Assembly: GCA_041390305.1 (NCBI GenBank)
Contig: JAWKQE010000003.1
Location: forward strand, 186,001-250,000
Length of the DNA: 64,000 nt
Source: JACKCR01 sp041390305
GTDB taxonomy: Bacteria; Eisenbacteria; RBG-16-71-46; CAIMUX01
Direction: 5' to 3'
Position 1 is the stretch's first letter. Every line of letters starts with the position of its first letter. This document shows positions 17,760 through 25,741 of the stretch, piece by piece. Position numbers and translations under genes: made by a program. The notes under the pieces were generated by a model, which saw nothing but the letters and a program-made list of their open reading frames with translations, did no database searches and was not told the DNA's origin.

Positions 17760-19307
17760 CTACTCGGCTCCGGCGGCGCTACCCACTTCTTCGGCGGTTC
17801 GGCCGCCGGGGTGGAGCGTGATCGCCACTCCGAGGCCGATTCCCTTGGGGAGGGAGACGTCGACCCCCTCGAGGACCTGATAGGCGAGATCGAGATCGCA
17901 GCGCCAGAAGCTCGCCCTCGCTCCGAGGCCGAGCACGGGGCCGTCGACGCCGCCCAACGCGAGGCCGGCGTTCGCCGACCAGTGTGTGCGTCGGTAGAGA
18001 ACGGCCCCGAGCGCGACGCGTGGACGGGTCGAGGTGGCGGGGCTGTCCTCCAACCCCTGGGTCCAGGCCAGTTCGAGTCTCACGTCCGAGATCCAGAGAG
18101 CGCCGGAGACCTCGAACTCGAAGGGAAGTCTCGTGGAGTACGCGCCGATCCGAGTGGTCGTGGTCTCCGTGTCGATCGGGTCCTCCTCGTCGCCGTCGGA
18201 GAGGCTGAGACTGTCGGCGACCGCCGTATCCCTCCGGAACCGGGGTTCGTCACTCCAGCGGACGGAGCCCAGTGCATTGCGGAGGACGATCCCGAACTCG
18301 TAGGGGCCGTGGACGCCTGCCTGGCTACCGACGGACGACTCCGCGAGAGGCGAGGGGACTGCGGAGACAGTCGGGGCTGCGGACACGGTTGGGGCCGCGG
18401 GCCCCAGCGGCCCGGCGTGATCCGATCCGCTTCGCGCCGCGAGCGCGACGTCGACGGCGTACCCCCATCCGCCCTTCGCTTCCCGGCTCTCCGCGACGAG
18501 GCTTCCATCGATCGCGTCCGATGTCGTCGTCACGGTTCCACTCGCTCCGAGTAGTTCCGCGTGCCGAAGCCCTCTCAGCAGGTGGAGCGAGCCACCGAGT
18601 GAGACGTCGAATTCACCGAGACGGCGGACTCCTCTTCCGCCGGACCCGATGAAATCGAGATACCAAACGCCCTCACCGTAGGATCTCGGCAGCTCGACCT
18701 GCTGCCCGATCTCGTTGCCGAAGAGGGCGAGCTCCGCGTACTCCCGGGGAACCCTGACGGCGCCGAGAAGGACGTTCCGTGCGGTGAGCGCCCACCCGGA
18801 GCCTGCCACTCCCGGGCCGAGAACGGCGGTGTCGAACCGGGCGTCGAGCCCGTCGGGCCCGATACGGGATAGGATCTCTTCCTTGTCTTCCTCGCTCCAG
18901 GTGGCGCCGTTCCAGCGCGAGTAGTCGTGCAACGTGTAGGTGTCGTTCTGGACGATGCCGGTGCTCGAGACCAGTCGCACGGCCGGCGCGCGGTCCCATG
19001 AGAGCGTGGCGGGGTTTCCGAACGGTGCGTCGACGCCGCGCAGAAGCAGCGAGCCCGAGCCGGCGAGCCCCATCTGGAGCGGCGTGTCGAGAGGTCGCCC
19101 GAGCGCGGAAGACGAGACGAGGAAGGCCGTGAACGAGACGACCCACGCGATCCGCGCAATCGACGAGGCCCATGCGATCGATGCGGCCCATACGATCGAT
19201 CCGGCCCGGGTGATCGATGCAGTCCGTGCGATCGAAGCGACGGCCCGGTTGATCGACGACACGCGGCCCGCGTCGATCCACGCTCTCCATCGCCCACAGC
19301 CCCTCAC
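17760..19307 (-). CDS. Outer-membrane beta-barrel protein with repeat-expanded N-terminus (DUF5723-like)
   Basis: The GTG at 19307 overlaps the TGA of the upstream lipoprotein gene (GTGA), which fixes the start by coupling. Residues 15-50 are five degenerate hexapeptide repeats built on S-I-A/V-W/R-A (for example ASIARTASITRAGSIVWAAS) before a usual hydrophobic signal (VVSFTAFLVSSSALG). The mature part, about 450 residues, opens MGLAGSGSLLLRGVDAPFGNPATLSW, as in PorV/DUF5723-type barrels, and then alternates short beta strands with polar turns. A disordered Ala/Pro/Val insert lies near 300-320. Partnering with a large lipoprotein suggests a two-component outer-membrane assembly; the substrate is unknown. 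Confidence 0.65.
   Translation of the reverse strand: MRGCGRWRAWIDAGRVSSINRAVASIARTASITRAGSIVWAASIAWASSIARIAWVVSFTAFLVSSSALGRPLDTPLQMGLAGSGSLLLRGVDAPFGNPATLSWDRAPAVRLVSSTGIVQNDTYTLHDYSRWNGATWSEEDKEEILSRIGPDGLDARFDTAVLGPGVAGSGWALTARNVLLGAVRVPREYAELALFGNEIGQQVELPRSYGEGVWYLDFIGSGGRGVRRLGEFDVSLGGSLHLLRGLRHAELLGASGTVTTTSDAIDGSLVAESREAKGGWGYAVDVALAARSGSDHAGPLGPAAPTVSAAPTVSAVPSPLAESSVGSQAGVHGPYEFGIVLRNALGSVRWSDEPRFRRDTAVADSLSLSDGDEEDPIDTETTTTRIGAYSTRLPFEFEVSGALWISDVRLELAWTQGLEDSPATSTRPRVALGAVLYRRTHWSANAGLALGGVDGPVLGLGARASFWRCDLDLAYQVLEGVDVSLPKGIGLGVAITLHPGGRTAEEVGSAAGAE
19150..19265. repeat. Degenerate 18-base tandem repeats in the barrel gene's signal region
   Basis: About five to six units of the form (A/G)CGATCGATGCGGCCCAT, each encoding one hexapeptide on the minus strand. 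The units differ at three to five positions. They sit between the coupled start codon and the hydrophobic signal core. Confidence 0.65.
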
Positions 19308-21376
19308 GGCCGACGTTCCCCGACGCCGATCCGGAACTCGAGTGCGCCGTTGGCTTCCGCGTAGTCGTCCGGAGACAGCGTCACGACCGTGCTCGAGTCT
19401 CCGCGCAGTCGGAACACCATCCGTCCGAAGATCCGGTCGCGTGCGAAGAAGGTGATGTCGTTTTCCGGGAGCGTGATCTCGAACGAGGTCTCCCTTGGTT
19501 CGGTGACCCGGCCCGATCCGTCGACGAGACCGGCCTCTGCATGGACCGAAGCCAGTGTGACCTCCGGCGCCTCCAGCAGCTCTGCCGAGGACGAGAACGA
19601 GATCTCCGTTTCCGCGGCGAATGGGAAGTGGTTCACGATCCGCCCACGGGCGACGACACCGACCACGTCGCTCCCGATCCTGTCCTGCAGGTCCCGGGAC
19701 ACCGTGAAGTCGAAGTCGTCCGCCGTCCTCTCGAGGAGCCCGAGTCGGACGCGAAGGGGAGCCGACACTTCGTAGCGTCCGCGGACGTAGTCGTCTCGTC
19801 CGACGGTTCCCGTGACGACCCCGTCGCCGATCCGGACTTCTCCGTCGATCGAGATCGCCTCGGGCCTGGCCCGGATGAGGCCGAGGAGTTCGGAGTTCGA
19901 CTCGTCGATCCGTGCGCTCGACTCGGTGGGGGAAGCCGGAGTGCCCGGAGCGATCGCGATCTCGAAGGGGAGCTCGATCGGATCGGGGAGGCCCACCGTA
20001 CGGACCGTCACCGTTCCGGACGCGGGGAACGGGATCGCGTTTGCGATGACGAGACGGAGCGACGCCGCGGCCAGGTCGATGTCCTCGAGTTCCTCGGGCA
20101 GGTCGAGAGACGTTTCGGTGCGCGGAATCTCGATCCGCGCATCCGTGGGACGTGCGTCGACCGACGCGAACCGGATCGTCGCCCGGTCGAACCCGGCGGA
20201 AATCGACTGGTGGCGTCCGAGGGAAACGAAGCCGTCGCTCGGATCCGTCGCCACGTCGAACTCGAACGCCAGGTTCGCGAGTGGATCGCCGTCCGGAGAG
20301 CGGACCTGAACGTTGGCGAGGTCGATCACTTCCGAGGACGATCCGGGGATGCCACCGGATGCGGGAGGGACCGATACGTCCAGGGCGATCGGTTCGCCGT
20401 TCTCCAGCAGTTCGGGGAACCGAAGGGATCCGTTGGCACCGAGCGGCAGGCGGTTGTCGAACGCGATCGAGATGGTCCCGTCGAGGATCACGCCGCCGAC
20501 GATTCCGAGGCTGTCGTTCAGCGCGACCGCTACCGAGTCCTCGATCTTCAACTGCTGTGCGGGCACGACGGCGATCGCCGAGTCGGGCTCGAGCGAGACG
20601 AAGTGGGCGGTGAGGTCGAACCCGCTGGACGGCGTGATGAAGACGGTACGTCCCGAACTGCCGGGGCTCTCGCCGGAGATCTCGAGCTCGAGCGCGCTCG
20701 GAAGGGCGACTCCGGTGAGGTCGATCGTCGCCGTCCCGAACGCGCCGGTCCGGACGACGGAGGAGAGCGCGGTTTCCACGAGCATCTCTCCTCGGGCCCG
20801 GTCGAACAGCCGGACGCGGAGCGACGGGGAAGGCGTGTCGTCGTCGCCGAGCGGAATCGGCAGGAGATTGTGAATCCGGACGTCGATCCGGCCCGAGGAG
20901 AAGCGGACCCAGGAGAGATCGTCCCGGGCCGGAAGCTCCCGGCGGATAGGTGGGATGACGAAGGCGGGAACGACGAGCGAGATCCCACCGTCGGGGAGAT
21001 CGAGGTCGGTCAGCTCTCCGATCCGGAACCTCTCGTCCACCGGATCGGGCGTGGGGATCTCGATCTGATCGAGACGCTCCGTGTGCGCCGTCTCGGGGAG
21101 GACGAAGTCCATCTTCTCGCCGAGCCTGAATGTGTCGACGACGCCTTCGAAGAAGAGCCGGAGCGGCGCACCCGCCGTGCTGTCCACGAGCACGTACTCG
21201 CTCTCGTCGGCCAGGTCACTTCCGGTGAACCTCTCCGAGCCGAACGGAAGTGTGAGGAGGGTCTCGAAGTAGGGCTGCTCCGGGAGTTCGAGACCGCATG
21301 CCGTGGCGACGAGCACGAGCGTGCACGTGAGAACGAGCTGCCGAAGGACGGAAGCGTTTCGGTTGGTCCGGGGCAT
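19304..21376 (-). CDS. Large outer-membrane lipoprotein of unknown function
   Basis: A protein of 690 residues, intact. The signal peptide ends LVATAC with lipid Cys at residue 27. The mature part is almost all predicted beta strand and turn, with repeated segments of the pattern I/V-x-I/L-D-G-x-I/V (for example GVILDGTISIAFDNRLPLGANGS), and few helices. No catalytic motif is visible. It is followed by, and translationally coupled to, the barrel protein gene, so the pair probably works together at the outer membrane. The upstream gene (HflK-like) ends 18 bases before its start, so all five genes from 25.7 to 17.8 kb could be one operon. Confidence 0.7.
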   Translation of the reverse strand: MPRTNRNASVLRQLVLTCTLVLVATACGLELPEQPYFETLLTLPFGSERFTGSDLADESEYVLVDSTAGAPLRLFFEGVVDTFRLGEKMDFVLPETAHTERLDQIEIPTPDPVDERFRIGELTDLDLPDGGISLVVPAFVIPPIRRELPARDDLSWVRFSSGRIDVRIHNLLPIPLGDDDTPSPSLRVRLFDRARGEMLVETALSSVVRTGAFGTATIDLTGVALPSALELEISGESPGSSGRTVFITPSSGFDLTAHFVSLEPDSAIAVVPAQQLKIEDSVAVALNDSLGIVGGVILDGTISIAFDNRLPLGANGSLRFPELLENGEPIALDVSVPPASGGIPGSSSEVIDLANVQVRSPDGDPLANLAFEFDVATDPSDGFVSLGRHQSISAGFDRATIRFASVDARPTDARIEIPRTETSLDLPEELEDIDLAAASLRLVIANAIPFPASGTVTVRTVGLPDPIELPFEIAIAPGTPASPTESSARIDESNSELLGLIRARPEAISIDGEVRIGDGVVTGTVGRDDYVRGRYEVSAPLRVRLGLLERTADDFDFTVSRDLQDRIGSDVVGVVARGRIVNHFPFAAETEISFSSSAELLEAPEVTLASVHAEAGLVDGSGRVTEPRETSFEITLPENDITFFARDRIFGRMVFRLRGDSSTVVTLSPDDYAEANGALEFRIGVGERRP

Positions 21377-21394
21377 TCTCCCGGAGTGTACCAG

Positions 21395-22372
21395 CTACGG
21401 AGTGGTCGGCTTTCGTGTGCTCTCGAGCTGGAGATCGAGGCGTGGGGACTCTCCCGGCGCGAGAACGAAGACTTCCGTCCGAGGGAGGACGTCCGCGAGC
21501 TTCTCCTGGAGGAGATCCTCCCGCGTCTGCTCGGGAGAACGCCGGTACTCGGTGAGGAGTGCACCGAACCTCTCGGCCGCGCCGCGTGCGCCGTGCACCC
21601 GTCCCTCCGACTCCGCCTGGGCCTCTTCGACCATCCGGGACGCTTCCGCGCGGGTGAGGCTCAGCATGTGGTCGGACAGCATCCGACCATCGCTGATCGT
21701 ACGCGCCGATTCACTCCGCGAGTCCTGCACGCTGCGGAAGGCCGCGGCGGCCTCGGTAGGAGGTTCGATCGACTGCAGGGTGACGGTGAGAAGGGAGATC
21801 CCACTCCCGTAGTCGCGGAGCAGTTCCTGCGCCCGCGAACGGACGTCGTTCTGGATCCTCGCTTTGCCCGTGGTGAGGAGGTCGTCGACCAGCATCGCGC
21901 CCGCGGTCTCGAGCACGGCGGCCCGCACACTCTGGAGGACGAGTTCCTCCGGCAGGTCACACCCGAAGAGGTAGCGCGCCGCGTCGGTCACGCGGTACTG
22001 CACGACGAGACTGGTCGCGACGATGTTCTCGTCACCCGTGATCACGTCGAGCTTGACGCCGTTGTCTCCGCTCACCTCGAGGCGGTGGACTTCACCGGTC
22101 GGGAAGATCATCTCCCGTTCGATGCCGTTCGGCATCCGGAAGTGGAGGCCAGGCGGCGCGGCAGGTTCCGAGATCGCCCCGAAACGGCGGACGACCGCGA
22201 TGCTGCCGTTTTCGACGGTGTAGAACCCCGTGGCGAGCCAGACGACCACGACGATTCCTGCGATCGCTCCCAGGATCCATCGTCCCCTGCGAACGATGAA
22301 CGAGGCGAGATCCTGGAGGAACCGTTCGCTCGGTGCGCGCGTGTCGCGCATGTCGTCCCCGGGGCTGGTCAA
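21395..22372 (-). CDS. hflK: HflK-like Band-7 (SPFH) membrane protein
   Basis: A protein of 325 residues. One N-terminal helix (WILGAIAGIVVVVWLATGFYTV) is followed by a Band-7 domain: GSIAVVRRFGAISEPAAPPGLHF, TGDENIVATSLVVQYRV, LLTTGKARIQNDVRSRAQELL, TVTLQSIEPPTEAAAAFRSV. A helical region rich in Ala/Glu/Arg leads to a tail with LADVLPRTEVFVLAPGE. Start is TTG at 22372 or ATG at 22351; the TTG lies 3 bases past the hflC stop. HflK with HflC surrounds FtsH and restrains its membrane proteolysis. This is the second HflK-type protein of the cluster. Confidence 0.85.
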   Translation of the reverse strand: MTSPGDDMRDTRAPSERFLQDLASFIVRRGRWILGAIAGIVVVVWLATGFYTVENGSIAVVRRFGAISEPAAPPGLHFRMPNGIEREMIFPTGEVHRLEVSGDNGVKLDVITGDENIVATSLVVQYRVTDAARYLFGCDLPEELVLQSVRAAVLETAGAMLVDDLLTTGKARIQNDVRSRAQELLRDYGSGISLLTVTLQSIEPPTEAAAAFRSVQDSRSESARTISDGRMLSDHMLSLTRAEASRMVEEAQAESEGRVHGARGAAERFGALLTEYRRSPEQTREDLLQEKLADVLPRTEVFVLAPGESPRLDLQLESTRKPTTP

Positions 22373-22374
22373 CG

Positions 22375-23247
22375 TTACTTCCCTTCGAGGTGCCGGAGCA
22401 GCTTCGAGTCGCTCTCGAGGAACACGGTGGTTTCCTCACCCAGGATCTTCTCGTAGCTCTCGAGGCTCCTCACGAACCGGTAGAACTCCGGGTCCTGGGA
22501 GTAGGCCTGCCCGAGGATCCGGAGCGCTTCGGCCTCGCCGACGCCCTTGAGCGACTCTGCCTGCGCGCGTGCGAACGCGAGGATCCGTTCGCGCTCCGCC
22601 GCCGTCTCGGCTTCGATCTTGAGCGCCGCTTCCTCGCCTTCGCTCCGGTAGCGGGTGGCCTGACGGGAGCGCTCCGCACGCATCCGGTCGATCACGCTGC
22701 CCCGGTTCTGGGCGGGGAGGTTGAAACCGTTGATCCGGAAGTCGACCACCTCGATGCCGAAGCTGCCCTGCGTGATCCTGTTCATCTCCTCGGCGACCTT
22801 GGCGGAGACTGCGGAGTAGCGGACCTCACCTCCGTTGGGATCGAGGAACGATTCCATCGGCTCGGCGCCGATCGTGGCGCCGAGTTCGGACGAGGAGAGG
22901 TCGAGGAGGCGGGCCTCCGCTTCGGCGCGGTTCTGCACCGTCTGTGCGAAACGGAGCGGATCGATGATCCGCCAGCAGACGAAGCTGTCGACGAGCACGT
23001 TCTTCTTGTCCTGGGTGAGCATCTCGGTCGGCTCGTTGTCGAAGACGAGGAGGCGACCGTCGAGACGTACGACCTGGTCGATCGGCCACGGCGCCTTGAG
23101 ATGGATGCCCGGACCCTTCGTGCCGTCGAGAGGGCGGCCGAAGCGGGTCACGAGTGCCGTCTCCGCTGCGTCGACGGTGAAGAGTGCGGACGTCGCCCAG
23201 GCAACGCCGAGGACGATCGCGATCGCGATGAGGATGCGACGGATCAT
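22375..23247 (-). CDS. hflC: HflC-like Band-7 (SPFH) membrane protein
   Basis: A protein of 290 residues. N-terminal helix ILIAIAIVLGVAWATSALFTV, then VDAAETALVTRFGRP, GPGIHLKAPWPIDQVVRLDGRLLVF, VDSFVCWRIIDPLRFAQTVQ and EVVDFRINGFNLPAQNRGSVIDRM, all typical of HflC. The Ala/Glu-rich segment (EAALKIEAETAAERERILAFARAQ) is the coiled-coil part that forms the HflKC cage wall. The ATG overlaps the stop of the upstream permease-HflK fusion (ATGA). Membership of the FtsH-modulating complex is a family inference; FtsH itself is not in the window. Confidence 0.88.
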   Translation of the reverse strand: MIRRILIAIAIVLGVAWATSALFTVDAAETALVTRFGRPLDGTKGPGIHLKAPWPIDQVVRLDGRLLVFDNEPTEMLTQDKKNVLVDSFVCWRIIDPLRFAQTVQNRAEAEARLLDLSSSELGATIGAEPMESFLDPNGGEVRYSAVSAKVAEEMNRITQGSFGIEVVDFRINGFNLPAQNRGSVIDRMRAERSRQATRYRSEGEEAALKIEAETAAERERILAFARAQAESLKGVGEAEALRILGQAYSQDPEFYRFVRSLESYEKILGEETTVFLESDSKLLRHLEGK

Positions 23248-25658
23248 GGCTGGTTCGGGTCCTCCTTCGTCTCCACGGCCTGGCTCTGTGTGGGAAGCGG
23301 AGGTTCCAGCTTCCAGAGCGTCACGTTTCCGAGGCGCGTGTTCGGCGGGACGATGATCTTGGGACGGTTCGCCAGTACTTCCTCGGCCGTCTCGAACCAG
23401 AGAAGGTCGTGGAGGACGGACGGGGCGGTTCGGTAGGCGGTGGAGCGTGCGCGGTATCCAACACTCCGTCCGCGGGCATCGGACACGCGGGCGATCGCAT
23501 CGGCGCGCTCCCGCGCCATGTCGAGTTCGCCCGCGCCGCGAGCCAAGGGGAGCTCCCGCTCCTGGACCTCGTAGGCCTTGTGGATCCGGGTCTGACGTTC
23601 CTCGCGCGCGGTCGAGACGTCGCGGAAGGCGGTGACGGCACCCTGCGGGGGGTGGAGGTCGACGACGTGCACGCTGTTCACGCGTACACCGATCGCGAGC
23701 GCGTCGAGCCGTTCCTGCACCATCTGGGCGAGCGAGGACTCGAGCCAGGCACGCTCCGCAGTCAGGAGCTGATCCAGGTCACGGGTCGCCACGAGTTCGC
23801 GGGCAGCGGACTCCGCATAGAGCCCGACCCAGTCCCGGTCCTTCGTGGCCGAGTAGAAGAACGCGTACGGATCGGAGAGGAAGTAGTGAACGGTGAAGCT
23901 CAGCTCGACCAGGTTCTCGTCACCCGTGAGGTAGCTCGTGACCGAGGTGTTCGCGTTCATGGCCGTCACCGGGCTGTGCCATTCGTTCGGGGCCGCCTGA
24001 CGGCGCAGCTCCTTCCGTCGCTCGATGAGGTCGAGGCTCGTCTGGAATCCGATGTCCGACTTGCGCGGGTACTGCACCCGCCAGACGTCGACGGTGCCGA
24101 GCGGGGAGGGCCAGTTCCAGTGGAGCCCCGGCGCCAGGTCCCTGCCCACGATCCTCCCGAAGACCTTCGCGTACCCGAACGAATCGGGAGGGACGACCAC
24201 GAATCCACGGCCGATCTGCACGAGCAGGAGCGCGACGACGAGAACGGCGGTGACGCGGCCGGAGACCCGGAACGCGCTCGTGTGTGCGGACGGCCCCTTG
24301 CGGGAGGATCTGAGGATCTGAACGAGCGCATCCCAGTTCTCGCGCGCTTCGCCGATGCCGACCCGCGCTCCGCCCGCCCAGAGTCGCCACGCGATGAGTC
24401 CCGTCAGAAAGACGACGAAGATGAGCTGGAGGAAGGCGACGAACCCTTCCGTCTGGCTGCTCAGCTGCGGAATGATCTTCCATCCGGTCCGTGCGAGCAG
24501 GAAGTCGAGGGCGAGGCCGCTGATCACGCTGCCGACGACGACCGCGCTCAGGTAGACGCGGAGGAACTTCGCGCCGAAGTGGCGCGTGATGAGGAGCATG
24601 CTCGCCGTGCTCGCGGCCGGTCCCGCGAGGAGGAAGACGAGGGCCGCACCCGGTGACAGTCCCTTCGCGATGAGGGCGGCCGCGACCGGCGTGCTCGAGG
24701 ATGCACACGTGTACATCGGAACCGCGATGACCACGATCAGCAGCATCGGCAGGATGCCGGAACCGAGCCCGCGTGCGATCAGGTCCGGCGGCAGAAGGAC
24801 TTCGATTGCGCCGGCCAGGACCAGCCCGATCGTGAGCCAGAATACGATGTCGTCCATCGAGCGGATGAACGCCTGGCGTCCGATCCGCGAGAGGATCTCG
24901 GAGAGACTCGGACCTTCTGCAGAGTTGCCTCGCGCGGCTTCTCCCTCTGCGACGATTCCGACCGCGATACCATCGTCCGCCAGACCGCCCCCCGCGACGT
25001 TTCCCTTCCCGCGCGCATCGTCTCGCCCGATGTGCAGCGCGCGGAGCAGAGCCCTTCCGGTGGCACGGAATCCGACGAAGTCGCTTCCGTCGATGTCGTG
25101 GCTGTGATCGTGGCCGTCGTGATCGTCGTGCGCGCCGCCGTCTGCGAGTCCGGGATCACAGCAGGCGCTCGTGTCACCGGACCCGCTTCCCGCACTCGGC
25201 CTGCATCCACAGCTGACGGGAGTGCTGTCATCCGCCAGCGCCAAAGGTGGCGGGAAGGCGATGGCCAGCGCGCCGGCCAGGCCTCCCGTGAAGAACGCGG
25301 CGATCGGACGGAAGACGGCCATGATCGGGCCGAGGAGCGCCCAGGTGAGCACGATCGCGTCGGCACTCGTCTCGGGTGTCGTGACGAGGAACGACATCGT
25401 TGCGGGCGGAGTCGCGCCCTTGCGTCTCAGCGAGATCGAGACGGGGAAGACGCCGCAGCTGCAGAGAGGGAGCGGAATGCCGAGGAGAGCCGCCCGCACC
25501 ACGGCGAGCATCCCCGGCTTTCCCATCCACTCGACCACGCGTCGGGGTGAGAGCAGAACCTGGAGGCTTCCGGCCATCACGACTCCGAAGAGGATGAAGG
25601 GTGCCGCCAGGTAGTAGAGAGTCCACGACTCTCTCAGGATGTCGACGAGCCAACTCAC
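23244..25658 (-). CDS. Fusion of SO_0444-type metal permease with HflK-like Band-7 domain
   Basis: An intact frame of 804 residues. Residues 1-135: permease half 1 with LPLCSCGVFPVSISLRRKGA and FLVTTPETSADAI, the DUF318/ArsP signature. Residues 145-200: cysteine/histidine-rich loop (SCGCRPS, SACCDPG, HDDHDGHDHSHD). Residues about 275-440: permease half 2 with VPMYTCASSSTPVAAALIAKG and LAGPAASTASMLL. After a helix near 480-500 (VTAVLVVALLLVQIGRGFVVV) comes a full Band-7 domain (APGLHWNWPSPLG, TGDENLVELSFTVHYFL, ARELVATRDLDQLLT, VVDLHPPQGAVTAFRDV). Such permeases export Cu/Zn or organoarsenicals. The fusion puts a metal-responsive transporter physically in an HflK/C assembly. It heads the operon with hflC and hflK. 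Confidence 0.88.
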   Translation of the reverse strand: MSWLVDILRESWTLYYLAAPFILFGVVMAGSLQVLLSPRRVVEWMGKPGMLAVVRAALLGIPLPLCSCGVFPVSISLRRKGATPPATMSFLVTTPETSADAIVLTWALLGPIMAVFRPIAAFFTGGLAGALAIAFPPPLALADDSTPVSCGCRPSAGSGSGDTSACCDPGLADGGAHDDHDGHDHSHDIDGSDFVGFRATGRALLRALHIGRDDARGKGNVAGGGLADDGIAVGIVAEGEAARGNSAEGPSLSEILSRIGRQAFIRSMDDIVFWLTIGLVLAGAIEVLLPPDLIARGLGSGILPMLLIVVIAVPMYTCASSSTPVAAALIAKGLSPGAALVFLLAGPAASTASMLLITRHFGAKFLRVYLSAVVVGSVISGLALDFLLARTGWKIIPQLSSQTEGFVAFLQLIFVVFLTGLIAWRLWAGGARVGIGEARENWDALVQILRSSRKGPSAHTSAFRVSGRVTAVLVVALLLVQIGRGFVVVPPDSFGYAKVFGRIVGRDLAPGLHWNWPSPLGTVDVWRVQYPRKSDIGFQTSLDLIERRKELRRQAAPNEWHSPVTAMNANTSVTSYLTGDENLVELSFTVHYFLSDPYAFFYSATKDRDWVGLYAESAARELVATRDLDQLLTAERAWLESSLAQMVQERLDALAIGVRVNSVHVVDLHPPQGAVTAFRDVSTAREERQTRIHKAYEVQERELPLARGAGELDMARERADAIARVSDARGRSVGYRARSTAYRTAPSVLHDLLWFETAEEVLANRPKIIVPPNTRLGNVTLWKLEPPLPTQSQAVETKEDPNQP

Positions 25659-25741
25659 AGAGGATCAGCGTAGCAGACGCAAGCGGGTGAGTTGAGGTCT
25701 CTCGATGCGGAAAATGAAGTAGTGAGAACCGTTTCGCAGTA

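Noticed and set aside
19150..19265. Tandem repeats as a possible CRISPR array
   Set aside because: Units are directly adjacent 18-mers without spacers and they encode an in-frame hexapeptide.
19541..22456. A 971-codon plus-strand frame opposite the lipoprotein and hflK genes
   Set aside because: Arg/Asp-rich shadow frame; the minus-strand genes have signal, lipobox and Band-7 motifs.
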